18,871 bases of DNA from GWB1-37-8 sp964646925 (GTDB taxonomy: Bacteria > Patescibacteriota > Microgenomatia > Levybacterales > UBA12049), in the NCBI GenBank assembly GCA_964646925.1, contig CAZYIC010000021.1, forward strand, positions 1-18,871. Direction: 5' to 3'. Shown piece by piece: positions 1 to 7,696 of this stretch; the first letter of the stretch is position 1; each line of letters begins with the position of its first letter. The position numbers and the translations under genes are program-made. Under the pieces are notes generated by a model. It saw only the letters and a program-made list of their open reading frames with translations. It searched no databases and was not told where the DNA came from.

Positions 1-2
1 AA

Positions 3-656
3 GAAACAACAATACCGGGACCTCCGGTAAAGGTTAAAGATACTTCCGGATATGGAAACGATGGGACGGTAACAGGAGCAAATCCTGCAAAAGACAGACA
101 TGGAACAGATGATAAGGCATATAGCTTTGACGGGACGGATGATCAAATAGACTTAGGTACCAGCGCTACTATTCTTCCGGATACCTTTTCTATAAGCGCC
201 TGGGTTAAGTATGATGGAAGCGGTGATTATGCTGCTCTTTATGGCTTTAATTCATCTACAAATAGTCCTGGTGTATATGTCAAATTTCTTAGCAATGGGG
301 CTCCGCTGGTATTGATGGGTGACCTGAACTTCAAGTATTTTTCTCCAACAAATCCAGTTAATATTTACGACAACAATTGGCACCATTTGGTTTTCATAGT
401 TCCAGGAAGTTCTAAGGGTTCAGTATTCAATTCAGCTTTGTATGTAGATGGACAAGTCCAAGCATCAGGCGTTACAACATTCATAGATGATCAGGCATCA
501 AAAAATCATGCATATATAGGAAAAGCTGGAACCAAATATGGCAGAGGTTCTATAGACGATGTCCGCATCTACAAGCAAGTTTTAACCGCCTCTGCTATTC
601 AAAAACTTTATGCACAGGGGTTTGAAAAATACCAATTGGCGTCAAGCAGTTTTTAA
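3..656 (+). CDS. LamG-like lectin domain surface protein, C-terminal part (5' truncated)
   Basis: The frame is open from the first complete codon at position 3, so the gene begins outside the window and 217 residues are visible. The visible part is one LamG/concanavalin-A-like jellyroll domain (Laminin_G_3 type). Hallmarks in order are YSFDGTDDQIDLG, FSISAWVKY, WHHLVFIV, LYVDGQ, YIGKAG and GSIDDVRIYKQVLTASAIQKL, which is the usual C-terminal strand and helix of the fold. Such domains bind carbohydrate or protein ligands outside the cell. The residues just before it (ETTIPGPPVKVKDTSGYGNDG) look like the end of a linker plus the usual D.SGYGNDGT entry motif. The first internal ATG (312) is inside the domain and is not a plausible start. 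The next genes encode two more exported proteins, so this is probably a surface locus. The ligand cannot be told. Confidence 0.85.
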   Translation, partial: ETTIPGPPVKVKDTSGYGNDGTVTGANPAKDRHGTDDKAYSFDGTDDQIDLGTSATILPDTFSISAWVKYDGSGDYAALYGFNSSTNSPGVYVKFLSNGAPLVLMGDLNFKYFSPTNPVNIYDNNWHHLVFIVPGSSKGSVFNSALYVDGQVQASGVTTFIDDQASKNHAYIGKAGTKYGRGSIDDVRIYKQVLTASAIQKLYAQGFEKYQLASSSF

Positions 657-733
657 ACTGTTTTATTCAAGCTCGCTCAAATCAGTCTCGTTCAAACCAG
701 GTTTGCGCAGGTTCGCTAAATTCTTCTTTTATC

Positions 734-762
734 TTGCATTTTTACGCAAGATTACTTACGAT
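734..762 (+). promoter_or_regulatory. Possible promoter of the small secreted protein
   Basis: TTGCAT (734-739), a 17-base spacer and TACGAT (757-762) form a weak sigma70-like promoter. The predicted start of transcription falls at about 769, on top of the ATG codons at 768 and 771. The -35 box lies in a 7-bp-arm hairpin (731-737 with 746-752). Matches to consensus are only 3/6 and 4/6, so the main support is the spacing, which recurs elsewhere in the window. Confidence 0.3.
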
Positions 763-767
763 TGAGA

Positions 768-1463
768 ATGATGTTTAAGAAAATCTTTTTGTTAATTGTT
801 AATTGCTGCTTGCTAGTTGTTGCAGTGCCTGCGGCGCAGGCGCAGATTATGTCCAACAATGATTACATTATCAAAACCGAAATTCTCGACACTGCGGACA
901 CTAGTTCCGTTCAAGACAATGAAGTAAAACTGCCAACGCAAAAACCCAATAAAAACACTGCTTCTGCCGCGCCCTTTTCCGTTTCTTTATCTTCGGATAT
1001 TATCGATTTTGGAATTCTTACTCCTACCAATCCCATTATCCGCACCGTAAATTTGAGTATACAAAGCTCCTTGCCATTGGGATATTCTGTTTTAGCATTT
1101 GAGAATCATCCGCTTAAAAATGACTCCGATGTTTCGGGAGATTTTATTCCGGATACAACTTGCGATAACGGAACATGTAATCAGGAGCGTGCAAACGAAT
1201 GGATAAATCCGCTAACTTTTGGATTTGGATACCGCTGTGATAACGTAATCGGATCCGGCTGCGATAATTCATTCTCCAATGCCAATTTCTATAAGCCCCT
1301 TGCGAATGCTTTTATCCTCCACTATCCCCAATCCGTAATGAAATCTCAGGAATCGAAAGAAAGCGTCATACGGTTATCTTACAAAGTCAATATTTCAAAG
1401 ACCCAGAAAACTAAAGAAGGATATAACAATACGATTACATACATTTCTGTTCCGAATTTCTAA
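768..1463 (+). CDS. Secreted beta-sandwich protein, WxL-like (tentative)
   Basis: The protein starts with a clear signal peptide (MMFKKIFLLIVNCCLL core, cleavage probably after AAQA). A Ser/Thr/Asn-rich linker follows, then a beta-rich domain from about residue 70. That domain contains IIDFGILTPTNPIIRTVNLSI, then LGYSVLAFENHPL, and ends with NNTITYISVPNF. A short 'FG' strand followed by 'GY.V.A.E' is reminiscent of WxL and related cell-surface beta-sandwich domains, but the WxL signature itself is not visible. Two close cysteine pairs (TCDNGTC, and RC...GC) may form disulfides outside the cell. ATG at 768 or 771 is preferred over the in-frame TTG at 762, because the signal peptide charge and the promoter spacing fit it. 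The stop is one base from the start of the next gene, so the two are probably co-translated. An alternative reading is a lineage-specific secreted protein of unknown role. Confidence 0.7.
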   Translation: MMFKKIFLLIVNCCLLVVAVPAAQAQIMSNNDYIIKTEILDTADTSSVQDNEVKLPTQKPNKNTASAAPFSVSLSSDIIDFGILTPTNPIIRTVNLSIQSSLPLGYSVLAFENHPLKNDSDVSGDFIPDTTCDNGTCNQERANEWINPLTFGFGYRCDNVIGSGCDNSFSNANFYKPLANAFILHYPQSVMKSQESKESVIRLSYKVNISKTQKTKEGYNNTITYISVPNF

Positions 1464-1464
1464 A

Positions 1465-2403
1465 ATGAGAAACAAAAATTGGATTAAATTTTTAATTATT
1501 TTCTGTGCCGCATCCCTCGTTTCTCATCTCTCACCTCTCATTTCAAGCATAGAGGCTTCGGCTTTGTCGTTAAGTCTGGATCCTTCCATTGTTAAAATCA
1601 ATGCTGTTCCCCCAACAACAGCAACTGCTTCATTAAATATTAGAAATAAAGGAAATAAGCAAATCTCATTGCAAGCTCAAGTTAAACCTTTTAAAGCCAG
1701 GGGTGAAAACGGAGAGCTGGAATATCAGGATCCTAAAGATTTTTCAATGCTTTCCAACATCCAAATTCTCTCTAATGGAACTCCCGCAGAAAATATAACT
1801 TTAGGGCCGGATCAAGAAAAAAAATTAACAATAAGTATTAATATTCCCAAAAACACTAATATATCAGACTATTATTTTTCAATTATATTTATATCGCAAG
1901 ATATCTCTAACCCTGCTTTAAACATATCTTCGAATATGTCGCTTAATAGACTTGGAATTGCGGCTAATGTGCTTCTTTCTATTGGTCAAGAAATTCCCAA
2001 TGCTGTTTTGGAGGAGTTCTCGTCTGATTATTTCTTTGAAAAAGGCCCTGTAGAATTTGCTGTCAGAATCAAAAATAAAGGCAATCACCTTATCAGACCA
2101 AAAGGCGAAATAATTATAAAAAATATGTTCGGGCAAAACATCGGAAAGATTGATATTTCAAGTGTAAATATCCTGTCAAATTCAATCCGCTTAATTCCGG
2201 ATACTTCGTGGAGAGAAAATTTCCTTTTGGGATTTTATACTGCAACTGCCAACATCTCTTTATCCGATAATGGATCTCTTTTCACGAAATCGATTTCCTT
2301 CTTCGCATTCCCTTTTCAGGGCATACTTCTCATCGTAATTACAATAATTATGATAATTATTATTAGAAACAGGCTGAGAATTTATATGAACCAATCCGAA
2401 TAA
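1465..2403 (+). CDS. Membrane-anchored DUF916/WxLIP-like surface protein
   Basis: This 312-residue protein has a signal peptide (about residues 1-33, ending EASA), two Ig-like beta domains, and a C-terminal membrane helix (GILLIVITIIMIIII, about 285-300) followed by a short basic tail. The first domain begins LSLSLDPSIVKINAVPPTTATASLNIRN and includes the pattern P-D-Q-E-K-K-L-T-I-S-I-N-I-P, typical of proteins that cap beta sandwiches. The second includes FAVRIKNKGNHLIRPKGEI and NMFGQNIG, which match the style of the second domain of WxL-interacting proteins (DUF916 plus DUF3324). In those systems this protein tethers WxL proteins to the membrane and to peptidoglycan. The same architecture here, directly after the small secreted protein with one base between stop and ATG, suggests a partner pair. 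Family assignment is by architecture, not by a database match. Confidence 0.6.
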   Translation: MRNKNWIKFLIIFCAASLVSHLSPLISSIEASALSLSLDPSIVKINAVPPTTATASLNIRNKGNKQISLQAQVKPFKARGENGELEYQDPKDFSMLSNIQILSNGTPAENITLGPDQEKKLTISINIPKNTNISDYYFSIIFISQDISNPALNISSNMSLNRLGIAANVLLSIGQEIPNAVLEEFSSDYFFEKGPVEFAVRIKNKGNHLIRPKGEIIIKNMFGQNIGKIDISSVNILSNSIRLIPDTSWRENFLLGFYTATANISLSDNGSLFTKSISFFAFPFQGILLIVITIIMIIIIRNRLRIYMNQSE

Positions 2404-2845
2404 AAAACTTCAAAAGTCTTCAATTTTAAGAAAATTATGTTTTATCCGCAATCCAAACTTCAATTTAATATCTTCTATCACTAATTATTACCTATTGCCA
2501 ATTATCCACTTTATTTCTCTTTGTTTTTTGCAAAGAATTAATAGGAAATTTAGAAAATTCGGTTAAAATAAAATTACCCTTCTAAAATGATTGATGTTTT
2601 ACGATGCAGTTAATTTTTTTAAATATTTCATTTATTTAAGAATATTTTACGAATACTGAAGCTAATAATTACCGCTTAATATTTTCACTAACTTTTCACA
2701 GAAATATTTTTCCTTCTTACTGCAGATCAAAAGCTATCATATAATATCATTAATTTTTAATTTAGCCTATTGACAATACTTCTCTGATTCTTTATTCTAA
2801 TTGTATGAGAAATAATTTGTATAATCCGTATAATTTCGTAGCCAA
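2404..2845. other. 442-base A+T-rich intergenic gap
   Basis: No convincing gene is visible on either strand; the sequence is dominated by A/T runs. It contains a 6-bp hairpin (TCTTTG 2518-2523 with CAAAGA 2531-2536) and, at its right end, promoter-like hexamers of the next gene. I see no tRNA-like fold and no terminator with a proper U-run. Confidence 0.6.
2770..2834 (+). promoter_or_regulatory. Candidate promoters of the integrase-SAM/fibre gene
   Basis: TTGACA (2770-2775), 17 bases, then TATTCT (2793-2798) is one candidate, giving a leader of about 40 bases. Two perfect TATAAT boxes follow at 2820-2825 and 2829-2834, with no good -35 box. The last would start transcription at about 2841, five bases before the ATG at 2846. 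There is no Shine-Dalgarno before this ATG, so a nearly leaderless mRNA from the last box is plausible. Confidence 0.4.
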
Positions 2846-5800
2846 ATGAATTTATTAGAACAGTTTGTCAGTTTTCTTAATAATCAAAAAAATCCATCTT
2901 CTCTGACCATAAAAAATTACAAGGCCGATATCGGACAGTTTATAAGATGGTTTGAGAAAGAGTTTAAATTTTCTTTCGAACCGTCAAAGATTAATCTTCA
3001 GATTCTCGAGCAATATAAAAAATCCAGAAATCTTTCCGGAGCCTCTATTGAAAGACACGTATCATCCCTGCGTAAATTCTTTCATTCCCTAATGCTTCAA
3101 AAAATTATATTATATAATCCGCTTGAGAAGATAACTGTGCCTGCTCAATCGCGGGCTAAGGATGACCCATGGAAATTAAAAAACTTCAAAAATTTTCTTT
3201 ACGAATATAAAAAATCACCGCTTACTATAAAAAACTATGTCAATGATATCAAAAGTTTTTTTCTGTGGCTTGAAAAAGTCTCCTTGGTAAAACACGCATG
3301 GGATGTAAAGGAAAAAAATTTATTGGAGAAGATTAACTTTTCGGTTATCGGCGAATACAAACAAAGGCTAACCGCATCTAAATTCTCGCCCCGAACAATA
3401 AACAGAAAGCTTTCTTCTCTAAGAAATTACATTAATTGGGCGAAAAATCAAGGGCTAATCTCTGAACACTCGGAAAACCCAGTTAACCAAGATGTCAAAA
3501 CCCCGCTCAGCGGGGTCGAAATTTCCGATAATCAGACAGTCCGAAATTCTGATTCACCGAGTTTCCCGACTATGTCCGACTTAGCTCCAAGTATTCTGAG
3601 CTATTCCTCTTTTCCACCGGTAAGACTAATGCAGAAAAGCTTCAGGGCGACCAATTTTCTTTTTGATAACTTTTTTATTCTGCCTATTGCTAAAGCTATT
3701 CAGAACTCACAGTATTTATTCTGGAAAGCCTCCGGAAAAAATATATTTACCAAATCAAACCAAGCAGATACAAATCCTATTTTTAACATCCAAAAATCCT
3801 TTTATGCTCCTTTAGATATCTCTATTCGCTATCTGCCCAGACACAAGAAAGTTTGGCACTATCTACATCATGTCCGTCCAAAATGGTACAATAAATATCA
3901 TTCCTACTCAATTACCCACTATTTTCATTTCGCAATTCTTGTTATATTGAGTACGACAATTGGTTTTGGAATTTATAATGGATTTTTTGAAGCAGCGTAT
4001 AAAGGAAATTCTTCAGCTCTAGCGGCCTTGAATACTCCGCCTCGTATGCTATCTTTTCAGGGAAAACTCTCAGACGCTTCTAACAATCCGATAGCCAATC
4101 CTGCCAACATCATCTTCTCTATTTATAACAAGGAAAATGCTTCTGCCTCAGCTTTTCTTTGGAAAGAGACAAATGTTATAAAACCGAATCCTGATGGAAT
4201 ATTTTCAATACTCTTAGGGAGAAATAATCCTATTCCCGAAACTCTTTTTATCCAAAATCCCGAACTTTTTCTTGGAATTACGATTGGCAATACTCCGGAG
4301 CTAAGCCCCAGACAGGAATTAGCAACAGCTTTTCTTTCAAAAAATACCCAAGCTCTGCAAGGACTTGAACCCATAACCAACACCGCCAGAGTCAACAATG
4401 TTGTTTTGGCACTTGATTCATCCGGAAATCTAAATATTGGAGGCTCAAAAACTCATACGTTTCAAACTATTGGCGGAAATTTTGTGCTTTCGGGAAATGT
4501 TTTATCTCTAACTACGGTTTCGGGTTCAAACAGCAATGTGGAAATTACGCCTGACGGCATAGGCAAAATCGACTTTTCAAAACCCATACATAATAGCACA
4601 AACAATAACAATCTACTGGGGGTTCCGGGTGCCGTAGAATTCGATGATACGGTTGCAATATTGGCAACCAGCAGCGCGCAATCGGCCTTCACTATCAATC
4701 AAAACTCAATAGGTCCGCTTATTAGCGCCAGTGCATCGGGAATTGCTAAATTCACTGTAGGAAATGATGGTACGGGTTCTTTCGGGGGTAACATTGAGGT
4801 AAGCGGCGGAAATATAATAAGTTCAAGTGAGACGTTCAATCTTCTGGACTCAACAGTAGCAGTTCTCAATATTGGAGGCGCGGCAAAAACGATCAATTTA
4901 GGAGTTTTGGATACAACAGTCAACGTTAAATCAAATTTAAATGTAAAACAGGAGCTCTCAATATCTTCTTTAACATCAAAAGGAGGCATATTATATACCA
5001 ATGACTCAGGAAAAATTCTTCAGGTATCTGCCGGCTCAACCTCTGATTGTCTTAGAGGGGGAGAAACTCCTTCGTTTTCTCCTTGTGAGGCAAGCGATTC
5101 GTCGCAAGCGGATATTGCAGAATATTACGGATCAAAAGATACAACTATTGAATCCGGAGATGTAGTCGTAATAGCTCCCGGGGCTCTGACTGCAGGAAAA
5201 AACAGTAAGGCATACGTTAATAAATCCGACACGAAATATCAAGGCAATATAATCGGTATTGTTTCAACAAATCCTTACGAAGCATTTGGAAAAAGCTTTG
5301 GGTCTGACGAATATTCTTTTCCGGTTACACTCGCAGGAAGAATTCCCGTTAAAATAACTCTGGAAAATGGTCCGATTAAGGCCGGAGATTTACTTACTTC
5401 ATCTTCCATTCCCGGTGTGGCGATGAAGGCTACTCAAGGGGGAATAATTGTCGGCAAAGCCTTGGAAGATTTAGATAATATTGATGATTCAAAAGTAGTT
5501 GGATTTTACGATCCTGATAACAATGAGTATAGAAACAAGACTAATTTTCCTAATATTTCTATAAAATCAAATATAATACGGATTGCCAAAATCTATGCTT
5601 TCGCAAATGTTTCCTGGTATGATCCCAACGCTTATCTTGCAGAGAGCGGAGATCTTATTATAAATAGTGCCGGTTCAAACGGCTATTCTGTTTCTAATTC
5701 CAAAAACGAAACTTTTTCTAACATCGAAGGATTTTTTGAAGTTGTAGCGGCAAATATTAGAACAGGCTTAATCAACGCTTCGGAAATTGTTGCAAACTCT

Positions 5801-6943
5801 CTTATTGTAACTTCCGATTCTGTTATCGTTGGCGGACAAAATTTAAAAGATTATATTGTCCGAACCGTGAATGAATCCCCCCTTCGTCAAGACTTCGGGG
5901 GGCAAGCAGGAATAATTTCACCTGTTATAAAAACCGATCGGGTCGCAACAAATATTATAAGTCCTTTGGCAGAGAATTCTAATATTTCCGTTTCTCTTTC
6001 TGATTCGCAATTCACAATTCATGATTCAAATAATGCAACCGGTTCCGCGGTTGCTGCGATTGACAATCAGGGAAATGCATCATTTAGCGGTACTATTGAT
6101 AGTTTATCTCTGGAAACAAATGATGCCAGCGTAAGCGGAACGTTACGGGCAGGAAGTATTTTTGCCGATTCCATTCAAGGCTTGACTAATTTTACCGATA
6201 TTGCTTCTTATTCCGGTCAATTCGCATACGTTAATGGATTAGAGGCAGAACAGGCTCAATTCAATCAGGGACTCATGGTATTTGGCTCAACAAGTCTTTC
6301 CGATCTCTCAATCGCAGGAAGACTTGCGGTTGGAGGAACAATGTTTGTCGCGGAAAATTCCATAGAGGCTTTGGGCACAGATTTATCTATCCAGAGTCTT
6401 AGACAGGGAGGGCTTTCAATCATGAGCGGACTAATTTATATTGATACAGAGGGCAATATCAAAGTTCAAGGCGATCTGTCTGTCAGCGGAAAACTTGCTG
6501 TAAACATTATCTCTCCCCTGCCGACATCCGACCTGGTTGTAAACAATGCCAGCGGCTCAAGCGTTTTGTCCATAAATCAAACCGGAGATGTGACAGCGTC
6601 GGGATCGGGTACATTTGCTAAACTTAATTTCAGCCTTGTTGAACCTGTTTTTGCTGTCTCCGCAACAGAAGTAATAGCAAGTTCTTCTGCAGGGGTTGCC
6701 GATATTGCCCCCTTTCAATCAGAAATCACCATCAGAAATCCTTTTGTGACAAGCAAATCCGTAATTTACATAACTCCTGTTGGCACCCCAAGCGCACAGA
6801 CTCCCTTCCTAATGCGCCAAATTCCCAATAAACCCGCATCGCAAGAAGAGCCCGGTCTGAACCTGCCGAATGGCTCGTTTACAGTCGGAGTCCAATCCCC
6901 AACCAAAAATCCCATCCCCTTCAACTGGCTGATTGTAAATTGA
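2846..6943 (+). CDS. Tandem integrase SAM-like domains fused to a membrane-anchored tail-fibre-like surface protein
   Basis: This 1365-residue protein has three parts. (1) Residues about 1-95 and 108-210 are two core-binding SAM-like domains as in tyrosine recombinases: SLTIKNYKADIGQFIRWF with ASIERHVSSLRKFFHSL and NPLEKI, then SPLTIKNYVNDIKSFFLWL with SPRTINRKLSSLRNYINW. No catalytic domain (Arg...His-x-x-Arg...Tyr) follows. (2) A linker leads to one membrane helix (FHFAILVILSTTIGFGIY, about 359-380). (3) A long outer part begins with NTPPRMLSFQGKLSD and ELSPRQELA (about 395-490). It continues with fibre-like beta repeats, a domain DIAEYYG...GDVVVI...GDLLTSSSIPGVAMKAT (about 755-870), and a C-terminal domain ending FNWLIVN. 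The topology implies DNA-binding-like domains inside the cell and a fibre outside. The frame is uninterrupted. TGA is the stop, and it follows the expected end of the last domain. The function is not known to me; adhesin or DNA-tethering roles are speculation. Confidence 0.8.
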   Translation: MNLLEQFVSFLNNQKNPSSLTIKNYKADIGQFIRWFEKEFKFSFEPSKINLQILEQYKKSRNLSGASIERHVSSLRKFFHSLMLQKIILYNPLEKITVPAQSRAKDDPWKLKNFKNFLYEYKKSPLTIKNYVNDIKSFFLWLEKVSLVKHAWDVKEKNLLEKINFSVIGEYKQRLTASKFSPRTINRKLSSLRNYINWAKNQGLISEHSENPVNQDVKTPLSGVEISDNQTVRNSDSPSFPTMSDLAPSILSYSSFPPVRLMQKSFRATNFLFDNFFILPIAKAIQNSQYLFWKASGKNIFTKSNQADTNPIFNIQKSFYAPLDISIRYLPRHKKVWHYLHHVRPKWYNKYHSYSITHYFHFAILVILSTTIGFGIYNGFFEAAYKGNSSALAALNTPPRMLSFQGKLSDASNNPIANPANIIFSIYNKENASASAFLWKETNVIKPNPDGIFSILLGRNNPIPETLFIQNPELFLGITIGNTPELSPRQELATAFLSKNTQALQGLEPITNTARVNNVVLALDSSGNLNIGGSKTHTFQTIGGNFVLSGNVLSLTTVSGSNSNVEITPDGIGKIDFSKPIHNSTNNNNLLGVPGAVEFDDTVAILATSSAQSAFTINQNSIGPLISASASGIAKFTVGNDGTGSFGGNIEVSGGNIISSSETFNLLDSTVAVLNIGGAAKTINLGVLDTTVNVKSNLNVKQELSISSLTSKGGILYTNDSGKILQVSAGSTSDCLRGGETPSFSPCEASDSSQADIAEYYGSKDTTIESGDVVVIAPGALTAGKNSKAYVNKSDTKYQGNIIGIVSTNPYEAFGKSFGSDEYSFPVTLAGRIPVKITLENGPIKAGDLLTSSSIPGVAMKATQGGIIVGKALEDLDNIDDSKVVGFYDPDNNEYRNKTNFPNISIKSNIIRIAKIYAFANVSWYDPNAYLAESGDLIINSAGSNGYSVSNSKNETFSNIEGFFEVVAANIRTGLINASEIVANSLIVTSDSVIVGGQNLKDYIVRTVNESPLRQDFGGQAGIISPVIKTDRVATNIISPLAENSNISVSLSDSQFTIHDSNNATGSAVAAIDNQGNASFSGTIDSLSLETNDASVSGTLRAGSIFADSIQGLTNFTDIASYSGQFAYVNGLEAEQAQFNQGLMVFGSTSLSDLSIAGRLAVGGTMFVAENSIEALGTDLSIQSLRQGGLSIMSGLIYIDTEGNIKVQGDLSVSGKLAVNIISPLPTSDLVVNNASGSSVLSINQTGDVTASGSGTFAKLNFSLVEPVFAVSATEVIASSSAGVADIAPFQSEITIRNPFVTSKSVIYITPVGTPSAQTPFLMRQIPNKPASQEEPGLNLPNGSFTVGVQSPTKNPIPFNWLIVN
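3501..3515. repeat. GC-rich hairpin inside the linker of the fibre gene
   Basis: CCCCGC-TCA-GCGGGG is a 6-bp all-G:C hairpin in an A+T-rich gene, encoding TPLSG in the linker after the second SAM-like domain. It looks like a small inserted palindromic repeat kept in frame. Confidence 0.5.
5877..5902. repeat. GC-rich palindromic insert encoding PLRQDFGG
   Basis: Six C (5877-5882) pair with six G (5897-5902) around TTCGTCAAGACTTC, a sharp G+C spike. It encodes SPLRQDFGGQAG between two fibre repeats, where nothing in the repeat pattern calls for it. I recognise this peptide type as a product of short interspersed repeats that land in frame. Confidence 0.5.
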
Positions 6944-6949
6944 TGCTTG

Positions 6950-6969
6950 ACAAAAAGTATACTTTTTGT
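6950..6969. promoter_or_regulatory. Perfect 20-bp palindrome upstream of hicB
   Basis: ACAAAAAGTATACTTTTTGT is fully self-complementary. It starts seven bases after the fibre gene stop and overlaps a TTGACA (6947-6952). It is centred 60 bases before the hicB ATG and about 43 bases before its -10 box. Perfect symmetry without a loop fits a dimeric protein operator better than a terminator; its low G+C content also argues against a terminator. Confidence 0.5.
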
Positions 6970-6999
6970 TAAATCCGTTGATTTTTAATTAATCAGGTG

Positions 7000-7008
7000 T
7001 GGTATAAT
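7000..7008 (+). promoter_or_regulatory. Extended -10 promoter of hicBA
   Basis: TGG-TATAAT is an extended -10 box. A weak TTGATT lies at 6978-6983 (19-base spacer). Transcription would start at about 7015, leaving roughly five leader bases before the ATG at 7020 and no room for a Shine-Dalgarno. Confidence 0.55.
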
Positions 7009-7019
7009 TTGCTTAAAGT

Positions 7020-7280
7020 ATGGCAAAAACTGTAAAAGAGTTACAATTTAAGGTTTTGATAGAACAGGACGAAAATGGTATGTATGTAGCTTCTGTTCCT
7101 GAGCTTCCCGGTTGTTATACTCAAGGCAAAACATTAGAAGAAGCCAGAAAAAGAATCAAAGAAGCGATTGAGCTAGTTCTGAAATCCGATCGAGACATTA
7201 AGGAAGAAAAGCTTAAATCTCCTCTTTCGTCTTCTAACTTTTTCGGTATTGAAGAAATAACTGTTAGAAGCTATGCCTAA
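7020..7280 (+). CDS. hicB: HicB-family antitoxin
   Basis: This 86-residue protein has the partially degraded RNase H-like fold typical of HicB: FKVLIEQDENGMYVASVPELPGCYTQGKTLEEARKRIKEAIELVL, followed by a short tail. HicB binds and inhibits the HicA RNase. No C-terminal helix-turn-helix or ribbon-helix-helix is evident in the last 25 residues, so it belongs to the short type. Self-regulation through DNA would then need some other contact. Its last eight bases overlap the start of hicA, the usual sign of translational coupling that keeps antitoxin and toxin in balance. The order antitoxin-toxin is one of the two found in this family. Confidence 0.9.
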   Translation: MAKTVKELQFKVLIEQDENGMYVASVPELPGCYTQGKTLEEARKRIKEAIELVLKSDRDIKEEKLKSPLSSSNFFGIEEITVRSYA

Positions 7281-7497
7281 ACTTTCTCCTATCCGAAGCA
7301 GAAGCTTAATAGAGATACTGGAAAAACAGGGTTTTAATAAAATAAGGCAAAAAGGAAGCCACTTGCGTATAGTCCATACAGACGGAAGAAAAACTACTAT
7401 CCCAATACACGCAGGTGAAAAGGTGGGAGTTGGCTTATTAAGAAAAATACTTCGGGATGCAAATATATCACGCAGCGAATTCGAGAAGCTAAAGTAA
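7273..7497 (+). CDS. hicA: HicA-family mRNA interferase toxin
   Basis: This 74-residue protein has the double-stranded-RNA-binding-like fold of HicA. Its parts are SRSLIEILEKQGFNKIRQKGSHLRIVH, then RKTTIPIHAGEKVGVGLLRKILRDANIS. His30 in the GSH motif is the conserved catalytic histidine, so the toxin looks intact. HicA cleaves mRNA and slows growth when HicB is lost. It overlaps hicB by eight bases and has no Shine-Dalgarno of its own. Confidence 0.92.
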   Translation: MPKLSPIRSRSLIEILEKQGFNKIRQKGSHLRIVHTDGRKTTIPIHAGEKVGVGLLRKILRDANISRSEFEKLK

Positions 7498-7614
7498 AAT
7501 TTCTTAGCAGCTTAATAAATCCTCTGCTAGACATCTGCAGACCTATAGGAAAAGTGAGAGATTTTTATTTTCTAAGACTATAAGTTCGTTTTTGCTCTCA
7601 ATAAAATAGATGTT

Positions 7615-7649
7615 TAGATTGCAATTACAATCTATATTTGCAATTGCAA
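7615..7649. repeat. Adjacent inverted repeats sharing TTGCAATT
   Basis: The hairpin TAGATTG-CAATTA-CAATCTA is followed after three bases by the perfect palindrome TTGCAATTGCAA. Both contain ATTGCAATT-like cores, so they may be two binding sites for one dimeric protein. Confidence 0.45.
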
Positions 7650-7696
7650 TAACGAATATGTTTTAAAATCAACCTATTGTAAAGAATTTGATTTTA

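Noticed and set aside
312..656. Separate small gene starting at ATG 312
   Set aside because: The frame is open back to position 3 and the LamG fold begins there; 312 is inside the domain.
762..767. TTG start for the secreted protein
   Set aside because: ATG codons at 768 and 771 give a normal signal peptide and fit the promoter spacing better.
4123..5001. Minus-strand ORFs inside the fibre gene
   Set aside because: They are antisense shadows of a clear long coding frame.
6941..6943. TGA read as an amino acid (alternative code as in Gracilibacteria)
   Set aside because: The fibre protein ends naturally at FNWLIVN before TGA, and read-through would give unrelated residues across the palindrome.
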